DNA from: Amanita rubescens
Lineage: Eukaryota > Basidiomycota > Agaricomycetes > Agaricales > Amanitaceae
DNA: 31,221 bases
Direction of reading: 5' to 3'
Assembly: GCA_015039365.1 (NCBI GenBank)
Contig: WION01000580.1
Location: forward strand, 1 to 31,221
In this document: piece after piece, positions 29,035 through 31,221 of the stretch
Layout: each line of letters opens with the position of its first letter
How positions within the stretch are numbered: the stretch's first letter is position 1
Translations under genes and position numbers: made by a program
Notes under the pieces: model-generated
The model's input: the letters and a program-made list of their open reading frames with translations, nothing else
The model's database searches: none
Told to the model about the DNA's origin: nothing

Positions 29035-30483
29035 CTAATACGCGCTTCCATCCGTAGGATCAATATCATGTCCATTCGTCCACCATCTGTCTGGTTGGCA
29101 TGTATACCAGGACCTTATAGAGACACCGAGTTCGTCCGAAAGCTCCCTCCACTTGGTCAATTTGCCCTCAACATCCTCCCACTGCGGCACATTCATGTCA
29201 CATTCCAACTCTTTCACCCCACCTGACCGAAATGCCTCAGTGATTGCAGATCCACTCAACGGAAAGTCGCAGTTCAAGAAAACAAGCCTCCTGAGTGGAA
29301 TCCTTGGTTCACGGGCAAACCTCTCCAACAACTTGTCATCAAACCCATCCCACGAATCACACACCGCATTCCGCCTACGCAGCTCATGAAGTGCAATGCA
29401 CTCCAGCTTTGGAAACGGCGGCCCTCTCCCTTCATCACCAAAGAATAACCACTCCCACCCGGTTCGCGCCAAACATACGTGCGTCATCGCAAACCGCTTG
29501 ACACCCGGACACCTTGATGCTAGGAGGTGTATCGCGCCATGGACCGATTCTGTTTCCCATCTGCTCCAGGTATACGAAACCCACTCCCCATCGTGGCGTG
29601 GCCCGCGCGTAGCATCCATATGCAAATCTTCTAATGCGGGTGCTGTGATACACGCAATCAAATCACACGCTACCCCAGGCACAGATACCGCCAAATGCTT
29701 CAATCTCGGTAGTTGAATGTTGAGCGAAATACCCGATCGTCCCTTTATAGTTCTATAAGCTATGGGGTGAGTCACCAAATCTTCAAAGTTCTCCCCGAAA
29801 TGGTGCTTCATCCACAGAGATTCCAATTGTGGCGTGCAATTGAGAAGCGCGGCGATGAGCAGAGGGTCAGGAATGTCTTGTTCGCGCGAACCCTCGAGAG
29901 CGAGTGTGCTCAGGTGGGAAAATGACGCAGAGGGAGGCAACATAGGCACAGAGTCGTAAAAGCTGTTCATAAAGAGATGGCGCAAGTTGGGGAATAGGGT
30001 AGTGGCGCTGGTGAGCACCAGGTCCAGCTGCGGCCAGAGAGCTATCGATCGCACAGGTGACTCGCGCATTGACAGTACGGAAAGAATCGTGAGGGCTGGG
30101 AACGTTTCTGTTGTTGGAAAGATGTCGCTGATAACACCGCCGGCCGCCATGTTTGTCGGCGCAGTGAGCAAAAAGCAGGAAATTTGGGCGTTATGCTCCG
30201 CTAATGCTTTGCACAGAGCAGAAACGTTGTCCGTGTATCCTGTAACGAGTCCTACACTCACATAGAGTGGCGCGCCCCTCGCCCGCAAAAGCTTCGTGCG
30301 AAGGTGAAAGGGTCCGTCAGGAGTGAAGTGGCGTTGAAAAAGGCACACGGTGGACCAAAGTGATGGTGTAGAGTATGCGATGGAAGCGAATTTTTTGCAG
30401 GTTTGTGCCAATGTGGATGAATTGTCGCATTGGTACAGAATTTCGGTTAAAACCTCTGTGGGCAGGTCGATGAGGCAAGTCAT
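29035..30483 (-). CDS. F-box protein, 482 aa, intronless
   Basis: The N-terminal F-box (about residues 4-48: LIDLPTEVLTEILYQC, LAQTCKKFASIAYSTPSLW) would bind Skp1 and bring substrates to an SCF ubiquitin ligase. The rest shows spaced leucine-rich segments (FPALTILSVLSM, LFPNLRHLFMNSF, FSHLSTLALEGS, LPRLKHLAVSV, APALEDLHMDA, FPKLECIALHEL), the irregular leucine-rich layout of the large F-box families of mushroom fungi. One uninterrupted frame with a clear start and stop. The substrate is unknown. The gene is divergent from the permease gene, with 124 bases between start codons. Confidence 0.85.
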   Translation of the reverse strand: MTCLIDLPTEVLTEILYQCDNSSTLAQTCKKFASIAYSTPSLWSTVCLFQRHFTPDGPFHLRTKLLRARGAPLYVSVGLVTGYTDNVSALCKALAEHNAQISCFLLTAPTNMAAGGVISDIFPTTETFPALTILSVLSMRESPVRSIALWPQLDLVLTSATTLFPNLRHLFMNSFYDSVPMLPPSASFSHLSTLALEGSREQDIPDPLLIAALLNCTPQLESLWMKHHFGENFEDLVTHPIAYRTIKGRSGISLNIQLPRLKHLAVSVPGVACDLIACITAPALEDLHMDATRGPRHDGEWVSYTWSRWETESVHGAIHLLASRCPGVKRFAMTHVCLARTGWEWLFFGDEGRGPPFPKLECIALHELRRRNAVCDSWDGFDDKLLERFAREPRIPLRRLVFLNCDFPLSGSAITEAFRSGGVKELECDMNVPQWEDVEGKLTKWRELSDELGVSIRSWYTCQPDRWWTNGHDIDPTDGSAY

Positions 30484-30607
30484 TGTAGTGTGACATTACA
30501 TTACGTAATGGGCGCTGAATTTAGCTTGGTTCGAAACTAAGCTATAAGTATCCGTCCATCATGCTGCTAATTCGGAGCGCGAGATTTTACATTTTAGACC
30601 TCCTACC
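30484..30607. promoter_or_regulatory. Short divergent promoter with two palindromes
   Basis: It serves the F-box gene (-) and the permease gene (+). CATTACGTAATG (30499-30510) is a perfect 12-bp palindrome containing TTACGTAA, the form bound by fungal AP-1-like bZIP factors (Yap1/Pap1 class). 30522-30544 is a near-palindrome with TAGCTT and AAGCTA arms. CTATAAGTA at 30542-30550 may be the permease TATA element, about 60 bases before its ATG. Binding is inferred from motif only. Confidence 0.45.
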
Positions 30608-31221
30608 ATGACTGCGACCGTGACCGACGATGCCCTGCTAGCTAGTCTAGGTTACAAACAAGGTCCGTCTCTTTTCTACTCTGAGCTAGCGACCGTCATT
30701 GAACCTCACCACTTTATAGAATTAAAACGCAATTTTACACCTCTTGAAGTCTTTGGCATCGGTTTCTCTGTCATCGGCCTCATTCCATCCATGGCGTCAG
30801 TCGTACCCACCAGTCCACTGTGAACGGTCAATTAGCTTAGATACATGTACAACAGCTCTGTCCTCGTATACTCAATACCATATGGAGGACCTTCAGCCAT
30901 GATCTGGGGGGTTAGTCTGATAAATCTTCATGCTCGCAGTTGTACATTAACTTCCGTCCAGTGGACGACATGCGGCATATTTCTCATGTGTATTGCCCTC
31001 GCAATGGCAGAACTAGGTTCTGCAGCGCCCACATCAGGAGGATTGTATTTTTGGACGTTCATGTTCTCCTCTCCGAAATGGAAGCACTTTCTGGCATGGA
31101 TAGTCGCCTGTACGCGTTCACTTCGCCAAATGATTCACTGTTGACTATAATCCTTACAGATTGCAATACGATCGCCAACATCGCAGCTCTAGCATCATCA
31201 GATTGGGCATGTGCCGTACAA
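30608..31221 (+). CDS. APC-family amino acid / GABA permease, N-terminal part
   Basis: A membrane transporter for amino acids or GABA, cut by the window edge. Exons that join in phase: 30608-30662, 30720-30795, 30856-30910, 30962-31109 and 31160 onward, with introns of 57, 60, 51 and 50 nt, all GT-AG. The spliced product starts MTATVTDDALLASLGYKQEL, then KRNFTPLEVFGIGFSVIGL (first span), MASVLVYSIPYGGPSAMIWG, and the family signature MAELGSAAPTSGGLYFW, followed by FLAWIVAYCNTIANIAALAS. The order and motifs match fungal GABA-specific (Uga4-like) permeases of the amino acid/choline transporter group. Substrate specificity cannot be read from this part. Confidence 0.85.

Overview
The window looks like nuclear DNA from a filamentous basidiomycete, probably an Agaricomycete. 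Genes are split by very short GT-AG introns (about 46-65 nt). There is a NACHT-ankyrin NOD-like receptor, a PHD-SET protein of the Set3 type, an F-box protein and a GABA-permease-like transporter. The transposon families (hAT with a GGGTA-rich subterminal region, a PIF1-type Helitron, a Crinkler/RHS-like pseudogene) are those common in mushroom-forming fungi. The species cannot be named from this sequence.

Layout. 1-2.6 kb is mostly non-coding, with one doubtful small membrane-protein gene. 2616-6362 is a complete hAT transposon: its 8-bp target duplication and 18-bp inverted ends can be seen directly, but its transposase gene carries four single-base frameshifts. 6.4-9.1 kb is relic DNA with a broken Crinkler/RHS-like gene on the minus strand, cut off where a CCGGT-rich, transposon-end-like block begins. 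9.15-20.25 kb is a repeat-rich block around one uninterrupted 2472-codon Helitron replicase/helicase (11645-19063). That protein has a 10-residue repeat array near its N terminus and a putative cysteine-protease domain at its C terminus. Diverged copies of one unknown repeat lie on both sides of it, and a 47-bp repeat sits 7 nt after its stop codon. 21.05-24.5 kb (minus) is a NOD-like receptor gene with ten nearly identical ankyrin repeats. From 25.06 kb the DNA becomes gene-dense and GC-richer: the PHD-SET gene (+), an F-box gene (-), and the first five exons of an APC-family permease (+), which runs off the window. The last two genes share a 124-bp divergent promoter.

How it fits together. 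The left two thirds is a transposon nest and the right third is conserved housekeeping DNA. The immune-receptor-like gene lies on the boundary, a common position for fast-evolving fungal NLR genes. The points most worth following up are the Helitron with its fused protease-like domain and its hairpin-forming minisatellite, the homogenised ankyrin array with a decayed unit beyond the stop, and the 25-nt micro-exon that encodes the receptor's P-loop.
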